Shown: positions 1 to 7,929, numbered from the stretch's first letter. The stretch is 64,000 bases of DNA from CAVPTL01 sp963727235 (GCA_963727235.1 CAVSFZ010000018.1:5756-69755), one strand, 5' to 3'. Numbers and translations: made by a program. The notes: generated from the sequence alone by a model not told the origin.

Positions 1-99
1 CGCCAGGGGCGCGGCGGGCGCACCCACCTGATGAGTCCCGAGATGGCGGTCGCGGCGGCTGTCAGCGGGCATCTGGCCGATGTCAGGGAGCTCGCATGA
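1..99 (+). CDS. leuC: 3-isopropylmalate dehydratase large subunit, C-terminal end (partial)
   Basis: Only the last 32 residues are inside the window. They read RQGRGGRTHLMSPEMA followed by VAAAVSGHL, the usual C-terminal tail of LeuC, the [4Fe-4S] aconitase-family subunit of isopropylmalate isomerase in leucine synthesis. The stop TGA (97-99) overlaps the leuD start in an ATGA arrangement, so the two subunits are translationally coupled. Identity is supported by this tail and by leuD immediately downstream; the catalytic part lies upstream of the window. Confidence 0.9.
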   Translation, partial: RQGRGGRTHLMSPEMAVAAAVSGHLADVRELA

Positions 100-680
100 A
101 TCCGGTGCGGCAGGTCTCGGGCAGCGTCGCGGCGCTGGACATGGAATCGGTCGACACCGACCAGATCATCCCCAAGCAGTACCTCAAGCGGATCGAGCGC
201 ACCGGGTTCGGGCAGTTTCTGTTTGACGACTGGATGAAGGATCCCGATTTCCCGCTGAGGCGACCCGAGTTCGCCGGTGCGCCGATCCTGGTGACCGGCG
301 CCAACTTCGGCTGCGGTTCGTCACGCGAGCACGCCCCGTGGGCGCTCCAGGACTACGGCTTCGATGCGATCGTGGCGGAGAGCTTCGCCGACATCTTCCG
401 CACCAACTGCTCCAAGATCGGGCTGCTGACGGTGGAGCTGCCGCGGGCCGACGTGCGCGAGCTGATCGAGGCCGCTCCGGCCGAGGTCACGATCGACCTC
501 GAGACCGAGCGGGTCACCCTGCCTTCAGGACGCGAGGCGGCGTTCGCGACCGACCCGGACGTCCGCGAGCGCCTGCTCAACGGCTGGGACGACATCGCGC
601 TGACCGAGCTCAACCTGGCCGAGATCGAAGCCTACGAAGCCACCCGCGAACGCCAAGGCCCAGACACAACCAAGCTGTGA
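96..680 (+). CDS. leuD: 3-isopropylmalate dehydratase small subunit
   Basis: Small (swivel-domain) subunit of isopropylmalate isomerase, which interconverts 2- and 3-isopropylmalate in cytoplasmic leucine synthesis together with LeuC. It has 194 residues, normal for bacterial LeuD. Visible signatures are DTDQIIPKQYL near residues 20-30, the substrate loop GANFGCGSSREHAPWAL at 68-84 and IFRTNCSKIGLL at about 100-111. The start is fixed by the ATGA overlap with leuC. Oddity: the stop codon (678-680) lies inside a REP palindrome (677-709), so the last bases of the gene belong to the repeat. Confidence 0.95.
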   Translation: MNPVRQVSGSVAALDMESVDTDQIIPKQYLKRIERTGFGQFLFDDWMKDPDFPLRRPEFAGAPILVTGANFGCGSSREHAPWALQDYGFDAIVAESFADIFRTNCSKIGLLTVELPRADVRELIEAAPAEVTIDLETERVTLPSGREAAFATDPDVRERLLNGWDDIALTELNLAEIEAYEATRERQGPDTTKL

Positions 681-709
681 ATAATTGGTGCCAGGCACCA
701 ATTATTCAC
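677..709. repeat. REP palindrome R1 (TT arms)
   Basis: Perfect palindrome: arm GTGAATAATTGGTGCC, central A, then the exact reverse complement of the arm. It contains the leuD stop codon (TGA, 678-680). Its central base is A, so it is inverted relative to most other copies in the window. Confidence 0.9.
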
Positions 710-781
710 CCGACGAACTCGAGGCTGTTTCGTCGCCGCTCGTGACGGTTCCGCAACGCGGCCTCCGCATAGCCTGGTTGT

Positions 782-1471
782 ATGGGCCGACAGCCGCGGG
801 AGCAAACGGAAGGGTCGTTGCAGCACATAACTGTGCGCGGGAATCGAGGGTTGCCGATCTTCGTCGACAACGCCGACCGCCGTTCGTTCCTCGGCGCCCT
901 TTCGCACTCCGGGGAACTGACCGGGTGGAGCCTCCTGAGCTACTGCCTGATGAGTAACCACGCCCACCTGCTGGTGCGCGTGGGCGCAGGTGGGCTCTCG
1001 GTCGGAATGCACTCGCTGACGACCCGGCATGCCCATCGGTTCAACGCCACCCACGGGACAAGTGGACATCTGTTCGAAAGGCGGTTTCACACCTCTGTGA
1101 TCCGGCATGACGCGCATCTGCTCGAAAGCTTCCGTTACATCGCGCTCAATCCGTGGCGCGCTGGAGTGACGGACGATCGGGATATTTGGCGCTGGTCAGC
1201 TCATCGGGCGCTGGCAGGCTTGTGCCCCGCTCCGCGCATGCTCGATCGCCAGTTGGCACTCGAGTACTTTGACGGTGACGCGGATGTCTATCGCAGCTTC
1301 GTGGCCGACGGGGAGCGCTCCCCGAAGCGTCCGCCTCTCGCTGTGCTGGCACGCGAAGGGGAGGCCGGGCTGGCAGCCGCACACTTTGACCACGGCTACA
1401 GCCAGGCCGAAATCGCGGCAGCCTTCGGCCTCAGCCAGGCAACTGTCTGCCGACGCCTACGCTCGATGTGA
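782..1471 (+). CDS. REP-associated tyrosine transposase (RAYT, Y1/HUH family)
   Basis: Single-strand DNA transposase of the IS200/IS605-related TnpA_REP group, thought to mobilise or process REP hairpins. It has 229 residues. The N-terminal QHITVRGNRGLPIFVDN is typical; the HUH metal motif is HAH at 60-62 (SNHAHLLV) and the probable nucleophile is Tyr119 in FRYIALNPWRAG. GHLFERRFHTSVI (about 95-107) is another family block. Residues 204-227 (HGYSQAEIAAAFGLSQATV) form an added C-terminal helix-turn-helix. All catalytic residues are present, so it may be active. The start ATG lies 72 bases after R1, and the stop is inside R2. The same palindrome family occurs eight more times in the window. Confidence 0.92.
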   Translation: MGRQPREQTEGSLQHITVRGNRGLPIFVDNADRRSFLGALSHSGELTGWSLLSYCLMSNHAHLLVRVGAGGLSVGMHSLTTRHAHRFNATHGTSGHLFERRFHTSVIRHDAHLLESFRYIALNPWRAGVTDDRDIWRWSAHRALAGLCPAPRMLDRQLALEYFDGDADVYRSFVADGERSPKRPPLAVLAREGEAGLAAAHFDHGYSQAEIAAAFGLSQATVCRRLRSM

Positions 1472-1500
1472 ATAATCGGTGCCTGGCACCAATTATTCAC
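1468..1500. repeat. REP palindrome R2 (TT arms, one mismatch)
   Basis: Arm GTGAATAATCGGTGCC, central T, right arm GGCACCAATTATTCAC; one C/A mismatch relative to a perfect palindrome. It carries the RAYT stop (1469-1471) on the plus strand and the enolase-superfamily stop (complement of 1497-1499) on the minus strand. Confidence 0.9.
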
Positions 1501-2537
1501 CGGAAGCCGGTGGGGGCGGTGGGCGGTGGCAGCGGGCTGGGCGGGAGGCCGGCGCGCACGCCTTCGTTGTAGATCGAGGGCGCGACGTCGTTGGGTGCGT
1601 CGGCGTGGAACAGCGAGGCCAGGTGCTGGATCTGGCCGCGGCCTGGGCCGAGCTCGAACTGGCCGCCGCCGTACCCGGAGATGCCCTCGGCCCGGCAGTA
1701 GTCATAGGCGGCCAGAAGCTCGCGCACCGACCCGAACCGAGATGGCTTGAAGTTGATCACCCTGGGTGCGAACGGCAGCCCGCGGATGTCATCCACGCTG
1801 TGGATGGGCGCGTCCCAGGTCACCCGCGCGCGATGCGGCGCCAGCACTGCATCGGTTTCCGGTTCGAGCCGGGGATCCTCGATCAGCACGCCGGGAAGAC
1901 CCTCGGCGACTCGCCGGTAGAGCCCCTCATCGGCGGGGAAGTCGATCCAGTTGGCCGCGTAGTGGCCCTTCAGGTCGACCACGTCCACCGCTCCCGTTTC
2001 CGCCAGCTCAGCCACCAGCGCGTCGTCCCACTCGACTGTCGCGTCCAGCTTGAACCGAAGCTGTGGATTGACCTCCAGCCAGCGATGGATGACATCGGCG
2101 GTGGGCGGCTCGCCCAGCCCCATCGACGCGCAGAAGCGCACCGGCGCGGCCTCGATCCCCAAGGCCGTTGCCAGGTTGAGGTCGGCCTGACGCAGCGCCA
2201 GATCGAGTGCCGCCGCCTCATACCCCCAGCGCCGGTAGTTGATCGCGCCGTCCCACGCGGGAGGCTCGGGAAACAGCTCCAACCCCTCCAGCAGGCGCGA
2301 GAAGGTCTCGACGGTGTGGGCGCCGACCAGCGGCAGGATCGGCCCCGCCCGCTGCAGCACAACCTGCTCGTCGGGGTTGTAGGTGACGTCCTCCCCCACC
2401 CCCTCGTGCCCGGCCCCCCGCAGCCTGATCACCGTCGTTCGCCGCACCCACCCGCCGGTGTCGAGCTCGAGCCCTTCCAGATCGTATGAATCAATTCGCA
2501 GGGGAAGCTCGGCGACGCTTGCATAGGTCTCGTGCAC
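1497..2537 (-). CDS. Enolase-superfamily enzyme (muconate cycloisomerase/OSBS-like)
   Basis: TIM-barrel enzyme of the enolase superfamily, whose members abstract a proton alpha to a carboxylate using a Mg2+-bound enolate. It has 346 residues from the GTG at 2537. Barrel-end residues visible in order are KLD (163-165), VDLKG (187-191), the Mg ligand in IEDP (Glu220), TWDAP (Asp242), FKPSRFG (Lys264) and QFELG (Glu295). Substrate is unknown; an o-succinylbenzoate-synthase-type or dipeptide-epimerase-type role is possible. The start is preceded by TATGTT with a 6-base gap, a leaderless arrangement that shares its -10 with the divergent PhyH gene. The stop lies inside R2. Confidence 0.8.
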   Translation of the reverse strand: MHETYASVAELPLRIDSYDLEGLELDTGGWVRRTTVIRLRGAGHEGVGEDVTYNPDEQVVLQRAGPILPLVGAHTVETFSRLLEGLELFPEPPAWDGAINYRRWGYEAAALDLALRQADLNLATALGIEAAPVRFCASMGLGEPPTADVIHRWLEVNPQLRFKLDATVEWDDALVAELAETGAVDVVDLKGHYAANWIDFPADEGLYRRVAEGLPGVLIEDPRLEPETDAVLAPHRARVTWDAPIHSVDDIRGLPFAPRVINFKPSRFGSVRELLAAYDYCRAEGISGYGGGQFELGPGRGQIQHLASLFHADAPNDVAPSIYNEGVRAGLPPSPLPPPTAPTGFR

Positions 2538-2542
2538 ATCCG

Positions 2543-2549
2543 TAACATA
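2543..2549. promoter_or_regulatory. Shared bidirectional -10 box (TAACATA)
   Basis: The 7-mer reads TAACAT on the plus strand (7 bases before GTG 2556) and TATGTT on the minus strand (6 bases before GTG 2537). Both divergent genes appear leaderless and use the same A/T-rich box. The start codons are only 18 bases apart. Confidence 0.55.
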
Positions 2550-2555
2550 CCGGGC

Positions 2556-3395
2556 GTGTTCACTTCCGAGCAGCGGGCGGCGTTCGACCGCGACGGCTTC
2601 CTGATCATCGAGCGGGACTTCATCCCCGCAGAGCAGGTCGATCTGCTGCGCGAGCGGTTCGAAGCGATCTTCCGCGAGGAGTACGAGACCGGGATCAAGC
2701 CGGACGAGGTCAACTGGGTGGCCGGCCGCGATCCCGAGAACCGCACCCGTCAGATCTGCAACGGCTGGAAGGCCGATACGGTGCTCGCCCGGCAGGTGCT
2801 GAGCGAGCGCACCGGTGCTGCCTGCGCCGAGCTGATGGGCTACGACGGCGTCCGCATCCTCCAGGACAACTGCATCTGGAAGCCACCCGGCACGCTGTCG
2901 CTGGGCATGCACCAGGACGGCGCCTACCTCGACTACCTCGTACCCGGCGAGATGATCACCTGCTGGATCGCGCTGGAGCCGACGTCGGCCGAGGCCGGCA
3001 CCATGACCTTCGTCACCGGCTCACACCATTGGCCGCGCTCCGAGAAGAACCGGGGAGAGTTCCACGCCCCGCCGGACTGGCTCGACCCGGCCCGCCGCGC
3101 CAACCCCGCCGGCGTCGACGCCGAGCTCGACCTCACCCCTGTCGTGGTCGAAGCCGGCGGAGCCTCGTTCCACCACCACAACACCTTCCACGGGTCGGGC
3201 CCGAACACCGCCACCAGCGCGCACAGGCGCGCGCTGATCTCGCATCTGCTGCCGGCCGAAAGCCGGTTCGATCCCGATCACACCGACCTGATCTACTCCC
3301 GCTACCGGCGGCGGGACTCGATGGAAATGGATGAGTCGTTCTTCCCCGTCGTGTGGAGCGCCAACGGCGGCCGGTCGGCGTGGCTCGACGGTTGA
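2556..3395 (+). CDS. Phytanoyl-CoA dioxygenase (PhyH) family protein
   Basis: Non-haem Fe(II)/2-oxoglutarate-dependent oxygenase. It has 279 residues. The facial triad is visible as the HxD of GMHQDGAYLDY (His119, Asp121) and the distal His212 in NTFHGSGPN, followed by an Arg (HRRAL) for 2-oxoglutarate. GTMTFVTGSHHWP is the usual core strand. The chosen start is GTG 2556, seven bases after TAACAT; an alternative in-frame GTG at 2532 would overlap the divergent gene's start codon. Substrate cannot be told from sequence. Confidence 0.85.
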   Translation: MFTSEQRAAFDRDGFLIIERDFIPAEQVDLLRERFEAIFREEYETGIKPDEVNWVAGRDPENRTRQICNGWKADTVLARQVLSERTGAACAELMGYDGVRILQDNCIWKPPGTLSLGMHQDGAYLDYLVPGEMITCWIALEPTSAEAGTMTFVTGSHHWPRSEKNRGEFHAPPDWLDPARRANPAGVDAELDLTPVVVEAGGASFHHHNTFHGSGPNTATSAHRRALISHLLPAESRFDPDHTDLIYSRYRRRDSMEMDESFFPVVWSANGGRSAWLDG

Positions 3396-3434
3396 CCTGA
3401 GGGCGCTCCGGCCGGATCGGTACGATCCTCCGCT

Positions 3435-4556
3435 ATGCGTGTGGGTGTCCCAGTTGAGCTCGCCCCGTCTGAGCATCGTGTTGCTCTGACGCCGGATGCC
3501 GTCTCGCGGCTGGTGGCGGCGGGGTTTGAGGTGTTGGTGGAGGCGGGTGCGGGTGCGGGCGCGTCGCTGCCCGATGAGGCCTATCGCGAGGCCGGCGCGA
3601 CGCTGGGCTCGATCGACGACGTGCTGGGCGCGGCCGACATCGTCGTCCACATCGGCAAGATCGGTCAGGACGAGGTCTCCCGGCTGCGTTCCGGGCAGGT
3701 CGTGATCGGCTATGTGTGGCCGCTGATCGACGCCGATCTGGTGCAGTCGCTGGCAGCCGCCGGGGTGACAAGCTTTGGGATGGAGTCGGTGCCGCGGGTG
3801 TCGAGGGCCCAGCGGATGGATGCGCTGTCGTCTCAGGCCACGGTGGCGGGGTACAAGGCTGTGATCATCGCGGCTGAGCGGCTGCCGCGTTTCTTTCCGA
3901 TGTTGATGACGGCCGCCGGCACGGTCGCCCCGGCCAAGGTGCTGGTGCTGGGCGCGGGTGTCGCGGGACTTCAGGCGATCGCGACCGCGCGCCGGCTGGG
4001 AGGAGTGGTGTCGGCGTTCGACACCCGCCCGGTGGTGAAGGAGCAGGTCGAGAGCCTGGGTGCCAAGTTCGTGGAGCTGGACGTCGGCGGCGGCCAGGAC
4101 GAGCGTGGCTATGCGATCGCGCTGACGCCCGAGCAGCAGGCCCGCCAGCAGGAGTTGCTGGAGCAGTTCATCGCCGATTCCGACGTGGTCGTGACGACGG
4201 CGCTGGTGCCGGGCCGCCCGGCGCCGCGGTTGATCCCCGCATCGGCGGTGGAGGCGATGCGGGCCGGCTCGGTGATCGTCGACCTGGCTGCGGAGACCGG
4301 CGGCAACTGCGAGCTGACCGTGCCGGGAGAGGTCACAACGGCACACGACGTGGTCGTGGTGGGCACGCTCAACCTGCCGTCCACCATGCCGCTTCACGCC
4401 AGCCAGATGTATGCCAGAAACGTCCAGGCGGTGCTTGACCACCTGGTTTCCGATGGAGAGCTCCAGCTCGACTTCGACGACGAGATCACCGCCGACGCGA
4501 TCATCACCCACGGCGGCAAGGTCACCACCCGACTGCTCTCTGGGGAGCGTGCATGA
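3435..4556 (+). CDS. pntA: NAD(P) transhydrogenase alpha subunit, NAD-binding part
   Basis: Domain I of the proton-translocating transhydrogenase, which transfers hydride between NADH and NADP+ at the membrane. It has 373 residues and belongs to the split (three-gene) form, lacking the membrane part. Motifs: RAQRMDALSSQATVAGYKA (about 124-142), the Rossmann loop VLGAGVAGLQA (about 171-181) and the mobile-loop region near 230. A TACGAT box 8 bases upstream of ATG and the absence of a ribosome site suggest a leaderless mRNA. It overlaps the next gene by ATGA, forming an operon of three. Confidence 0.95.
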   Translation: MRVGVPVELAPSEHRVALTPDAVSRLVAAGFEVLVEAGAGAGASLPDEAYREAGATLGSIDDVLGAADIVVHIGKIGQDEVSRLRSGQVVIGYVWPLIDADLVQSLAAAGVTSFGMESVPRVSRAQRMDALSSQATVAGYKAVIIAAERLPRFFPMLMTAAGTVAPAKVLVLGAGVAGLQAIATARRLGGVVSAFDTRPVVKEQVESLGAKFVELDVGGGQDERGYAIALTPEQQARQQELLEQFIADSDVVVTTALVPGRPAPRLIPASAVEAMRAGSVIVDLAAETGGNCELTVPGEVTTAHDVVVVGTLNLPSTMPLHASQMYARNVQAVLDHLVSDGELQLDFDDEITADAIITHGGKVTTRLLSGERA

Positions 4557-4858
4557 ACGAAAGCCTCTTGATCGAGATCACCGTGTTCGTGCTGGCGGCG
4601 TTCGTCGGCATCGAGGTGATCAACCGCGTCCCCACCACTCTGCACACGCCGCTCATGTCCGGCACCAACGCCATCCACGGGATCGTGATCGTGGGCGCGA
4701 TCCTGGTCGCCGGAGCCGACCTGTCGACACTGACCAACATCCTGGGAGCGATCGGCGTGGCCTTCGGCGCCTCCAACGTGGTCGGCGGATTCCTGGTCAC
4801 CGACCGCATGCTGGAGATGTTCAAGAAACGGCCGACGCCGGAGAAAAAGGATGAGTAA
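4553..4858 (+). CDS. pntAB: NAD(P) transhydrogenase alpha subunit 2 (membrane part)
   Basis: Domain II fragment that supplies part of the proton channel. It has 101 residues with three hydrophobic segments (about 5-24, 42-60, 65-85) and the family block NRVPTTLHTPLMSGTNAIHG (24-43). It overlaps pntA by four bases and pntB by eight, consistent with tight translational coupling. It ends in a lysine-rich tail, as in other split PntA2 proteins. Confidence 0.93.
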   Translation: MNESLLIEITVFVLAAFVGIEVINRVPTTLHTPLMSGTNAIHGIVIVGAILVAGADLSTLTNILGAIGVAFGASNVVGGFLVTDRMLEMFKKRPTPEKKDE

Positions 4859-6248
4859 GGCCGACTGGATCGGCGCCGCCTACCTGGTCTGCGCGATCTT
4901 CTTCATCATCGGCCTCAAACGGCTCTCGTCTCCGGCCACCGCCCGCAGCGGCAACCGGATCGCGGCGGTGGGCATGGCCATCGCGATCATCGCCACGCTG
5001 TGCGACGACTCGGTCAAGAGCTACACCTGGATCATCATCGGCGCGCTGGTGGGCGGAATCGCCGGTGCGATCGGAGCCCGCCGCGTGAAGATGACCGCCA
5101 TGCCCCAGATGGTGGCGCTGTTCAACGGCCTGGGCGGCGGCGCAGCCGCCCTGGTGGCGTTCTCCGACTACCACGACTCCATCGGCGGCCCGGGCGACAT
5201 CCAGGCCAAGATCATCATCTCGATCCTGTTCTCGGCGGTTGTGGGCTCGCTCAGCTTCTCGGGCTCGATGGTGGCGTTCGGAAAGCTCCAAGAGATGCTC
5301 AGCGGAAGCCCCAAGACCGTTCCCGGCCAAAAGCTGATCACCGCGGGTCTGTTCGCGGTGATCTTGATCCTGAGCGCGTACCTCGCAACCGGGCACGAGA
5401 ACCAGACCGTGCTGATCGCAGCGATGGTGCTCGCCCTGATCCTGGGTGTGCAGATGGTGCTGGCGATCGGCGGCGCCGACATGCCGGTCGTGATCTCACT
5501 CCTGAACGCGTTCACCGGCCTGGCCACCGCCTCGACCGGCTTCGTGCTCTCCAACAACGTCCTGATCATCGCCGGCACGCTGGTGGGCGCCTCCGGCACG
5601 CTGCTCACCCAGATGATGGGCAAGGCCATGAACCGCACCATCGCCAACGTCATCTTCGGCGCGTTCGGCACCGGCGGCGGCACCGCCGCACCCGGCGCCG
5701 GACCCGGCGGCGATATGCACGTGCGGGCCACCTCACCCGACGACGTGGCCGTGATGCTGGCCTACGCCCGCCGGGTGGTGGTCGTGCCCGGCTACGGCCT
5801 GGCGGTCGCCCAGGCCCAGCACAACGTGCGTGAGCTGGCCGACGTGCTCGAGGCCCGGGGCGTGGACGTGCGCTACGCCATCCACCCGGTGGCGGGCCGT
5901 ATGCCCGGGCACATGAACGTGCTCTTGGCCGAAGCCGACGTGCCCTACACACAGCTGTATGAGATGGACGACATCAACAACGAGTTCCAGCGCACCGACG
6001 TCACCCTCGTGATCGGCGCCAACGACGTGGTCAACCCCGCCGCCAAGAACACTCCCGGCAGCCCCATCTATGGCATGCCGGTGCTGAACGTCGACCAGTC
6101 GGCGGCGGTGGTGGTGCTGAAACGCTCCATGAACACGGGCTTTGCCGGGATCGAAAACGAGCTCTTCTACGACCCCAAGACGACCATGCTGTTCGGCGAC
6201 GCCAAAGAGTCCGTGATCAACCTCGCCACCGCCGTCAAGGACGTGTAG
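4851..6248 (+). CDS. pntB: NAD(P) transhydrogenase beta subunit
   Basis: Beta subunit with membrane domain II and the NADP-binding domain III. It has 465 residues; roughly the first 265 are a series of transmembrane helices, then a flexible Gly/Pro/Ala linker near 275-290, then the NADP fold with VPGYGLAVAQAQHNVREL (about 310-327), HPVAGRMPGHMNVLLAEA and VIGANDVVNPAA. This completes the pntA-pntAB-pntB operon. Its 3' end overlaps the convergent arsR-type gene by 14 bases. Confidence 0.95.
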   Translation: MSKADWIGAAYLVCAIFFIIGLKRLSSPATARSGNRIAAVGMAIAIIATLCDDSVKSYTWIIIGALVGGIAGAIGARRVKMTAMPQMVALFNGLGGGAAALVAFSDYHDSIGGPGDIQAKIIISILFSAVVGSLSFSGSMVAFGKLQEMLSGSPKTVPGQKLITAGLFAVILILSAYLATGHENQTVLIAAMVLALILGVQMVLAIGGADMPVVISLLNAFTGLATASTGFVLSNNVLIIAGTLVGASGTLLTQMMGKAMNRTIANVIFGAFGTGGGTAAPGAGPGGDMHVRATSPDDVAVMLAYARRVVVVPGYGLAVAQAQHNVRELADVLEARGVDVRYAIHPVAGRMPGHMNVLLAEADVPYTQLYEMDDINNEFQRTDVTLVIGANDVVNPAAKNTPGSPIYGMPVLNVDQSAAVVVLKRSMNTGFAGIENELFYDPKTTMLFGDAKESVINLATAVKDV

Positions 6249-6504
6249 CCAGAAGCGCGTAGGGCGTCAGCCAGCCCACCACCTCGGCGAAGCCCTCGGG
6301 TCGCAGCTCGTACATGCGGCGCTGGCCGTTGGCCCGGCTGGAGACCATCCCGGCGTCCCGCAGGATCCTCAGGTGCCGGGACGTGTTGGGCTGGCTCAAT
6401 CCGGTCGCGGCCGCAAGCTCACCGACCGAGTGAGGCTGGTGGCGCAGCAGGTCGAGCAGCTGCCGGCGGGCGGGATCGCAGACGACGTCGAAGCTCGAGG
6501 GCAT
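6235..6504 (-). CDS. ArsR-family winged-helix repressor
   Basis: Small DNA-binding repressor, 89 residues. Helix-turn-helix: SVGELAAATGLSQPNTSRHL (about 26-45), followed by the wing GMVSSRANGQRRMYELRPEG. No ArsR-type CxC metal site is visible, so it is probably not a classical metal sensor. It is divergent from the YCII-like gene, and a 22-bp inverted repeat lies between them; autoregulation of both is likely (inference). An AT-rich TTATAT box 6 bases before ATG suggests a leaderless transcript. Its 3' end overlaps pntB. Confidence 0.85.
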   Translation of the reverse strand: MPSSFDVVCDPARRQLLDLLRHQPHSVGELAAATGLSQPNTSRHLRILRDAGMVSSRANGQRRMYELRPEGFAEVVGWLTPYALLATRP

Positions 6505-6524
6505 ATCCGTATATAAGCGTCAGC

Positions 6525-6546
6525 ACATATGTTTGTCAACACATGT
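6525..6546. promoter_or_regulatory. Candidate ArsR operator
   Basis: Imperfect inverted repeat ACATATGTTTG / TCAACACATGT (8 of 11 positions symmetric) in an AT-rich patch of otherwise GC-rich sequence, 20 bases upstream of the arsR-type start and 72 bases upstream of the YCII-like gene. Size and placement fit an ArsR dimer site; binding is inferred only. Confidence 0.45.
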
Positions 6547-6617
6547 ATGGCTCGCCGTTGTCGAATCCCCGGGCGCCCGCTCGTTCCTAGTATGAACAGC
6601 AACCCAAGGAGGACACG

Positions 6618-6962
6618 ATGAAGTTTCTGATGCAGATCTACCAGGGGGACGCCCTCGAAGTCCAAAGCCGGCTTTCGCAGGAGGAGACGCAGCAGGTGTG
6701 GGCCGACTACGCCGCCCTCAACCAGACCGCCGGGGTGACTCCGGGCGAGCGCATGGCCTCACCGGAGACGGCCACCACGGTGCGCGTCCAGGACGGCCGG
6801 ACGCTGGCCACGGACGGGCCGTTCACGGAGGCCAAGGAGGCACTCGGCGGCTACTTCTTCCTCGAGGCAGAAGATCTGGATGCGGCCATCAAGCTGGCCG
6901 CGACCGTCCCCGCTGCTCGCTATGGCGGCGCCGTTGAGGTGCGTCAGCTGATCGAGTCGTGA
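6618..6962 (+). CDS. YCII-related (DGPF) protein
   Basis: Small ferredoxin-fold protein of the YCII/DGPF group, 114 residues, with the diagnostic TDGPFTEAKEALGGYFFLEA (about 65-84). Biochemical role of this group is not established; members often sit beside ECF sigma factors or ArsR repressors, and here an ArsR gene is divergent. A strong ribosome site (AAGGAGG, six bases before ATG) and a TAGTAT box at 6588-6593 fit a transcript with a short leader, unlike the leaderless genes around it. Confidence 0.88.
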   Translation: MKFLMQIYQGDALEVQSRLSQEETQQVWADYAALNQTAGVTPGERMASPETATTVRVQDGRTLATDGPFTEAKEALGGYFFLEAEDLDAAIKLAATVPAARYGGAVEVRQLIES

Positions 6963-7102
6963 GTCGCAAACTGTAAGGGTTATGTACGGAACGCCCCAAG
7001 GTCATTGACGCCTACCGGAAGGCTCGCTATCCCGAGAGAAGAGAGTCATTGGGTCGTTGCAGACGGGGGTCGGCGCGACCGGCAGTGAACAGGGGGGTCA
7101 CC

Positions 7103-7279
7103 GTGATTACAGTGGAACGAGTGGGGAGTCGCGGCGGTTTCGAAGCCGCCGCGGCCGCTAAACACGCCGAGCGGGCGCTTCGCAGTGTCGCCGCGGCAGA
7201 GATAGCGAACGACGCGTCTGAAAGGCACGAGGGCCGTCGATTCGAGTATGTGCTTGCCCGCCGTCTGATCGCGGCGTAG
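7103..7279 (+). CDS. Small hypothetical protein
   Basis: 58 codons from GTG 7103, preceded by the purine-rich AGGGGGGT (7091-7098), a plausible ribosome site. The product is alanine- and arginine-rich, probably helical (KHAERALRSVAAAEIAND), with no recognised family. Open frames also exist on the opposite strand here, so coding is uncertain. From 6963 to 7102 I see no other gene. Confidence 0.3.
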   Translation: MITVERVGSRGGFEAAAAAKHAERALRSVAAAEIANDASERHEGRRFEYVLARRLIAA

Positions 7280-7353
7280 CTGGAGGTCGCTCACGCACCA
7301 ACGGGGCCGACGGACTCGAGGGGGATCGTAACCGTCTAGCTCCGAGCACCCAC

Positions 7354-7413
7354 CCGAGAGACTCGGAACCTACGGACTTGCGAGGGGGCTTGTCCAGATT
7401 CCGAGTCTCTCGG
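7354..7413. other. Long perfect inverted repeat (15-bp arms, 30-nt loop)
   Basis: Arms CCGAGAGACTCGGAA (7354-7368) and TTCCGAGTCTCTCGG (7399-7413) are exact complements. The loop contains a second short pairing, GGAC/GTCC, around a G-run. There is no U-tract on either side. It lies ten bases before REP R3 and between two genes, so it could be a bidirectional terminator, a structured RNA or an unrelated small repeat. Confidence 0.75.
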
Positions 7414-7427
7414 CATTTGTTGCCCGG

Positions 7428-7458
7428 GTGAATAACGGTGCCTGGCACCGTTATTCAC
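7428..7458. repeat. REP palindrome R3 (C arms)
   Basis: Arm GTGAATAACGGTGCC, central T, exact complementary arm. Pairing continues outwards as CCGG (7424-7427) and CCGG (7459-7462), giving a 39-nt perfect hairpin. It ends 8 bases beyond the 3' end of the minus-strand membrane-protein gene. Confidence 0.9.
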
Positions 7459-7470
7459 CCGGCGCCGTTG

Positions 7471-7929
7471 TTACGCGGCGTCGCCGCCGCCGCTGCTGCC
7501 ACCGGTGTTGCCGGGCGGGAAGCCACCGCCGGCAAACGCGGTGTGGCCCTCGAGCTCATAGCCGCCGTAGGTCGCAACCGCCGAGGCGATCATCGTCAGC
7601 CACAGCCCGAACGACGTGTAGCTGTGAACGTCGATGAACTTCAGGATCGTCATCAGAAACACGAACGCCCCCAGCCCCAGCGCCGCGGTCGCGAGCGAAA
7701 ACGGCACCTGCTCCTGGAGGTTCATGACGATTGCAACCGCGGTGGCCGCCAGCAGCAGCGCACCCAACACCGCCAGCTTGCCGAGAGCCCCGGTATCCCA
7801 GGCGCTTATCGACACGCTGATCGGACCGACACTGACCGAGTACCACGAAAAGAACAGGACGCTGATCAGCGTCACCGCCGCGCCACCCACGACCAGCCAA
7901 TGGCCGCGCTTGAGATGTGATGTCTCCAC
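7471..7929 (-). CDS. Hypothetical four-helix membrane protein
   Basis: 152 residues from GTG 7929, with a GGAGGG ribosome site a few bases upstream. Four hydrophobic segments are visible (LVVGGAAVTLISVLFFSWYS, LAVLGALLLAATAVAIVMNL, LGAFVFLMTILKFI and WLTMIASAVATYGGYEL) and the tail is Gly/Ser/Pro-rich. No family recognised. An upstream in-frame ATG at 7983 is possible but would add an unlikely N-terminus. Confidence 0.7.
   Translation of the reverse strand: METSHLKRGHWLVVGGAAVTLISVLFFSWYSVSVGPISVSISAWDTGALGKLAVLGALLLAATAVAIVMNLQEQVPFSLATAALGLGAFVFLMTILKFIDVHSYTSFGLWLTMIASAVATYGGYELEGHTAFAGGGFPPGNTGGSSGGGDAA

Larger units (their letters stand above)
677..1500. mobile_element. REP-RAYT unit between two convergent genes
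   Basis: An 824-bp block consisting of an inverted pair of REP palindromes (677-709 with central A, 1468-1500 with central T) around a RAYT transposase. The left palindrome contains the leuD stop codon; the right one contains both the RAYT stop and the stop of the convergent enolase-superfamily gene. The block therefore occupies exactly the space between two gene ends. Elsewhere (31331-31363) a single palindrome holds the stops of two convergent genes, so this locus looks like such a site opened by insertion of the RAYT with one extra palindrome (inference). Confidence 0.7.
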
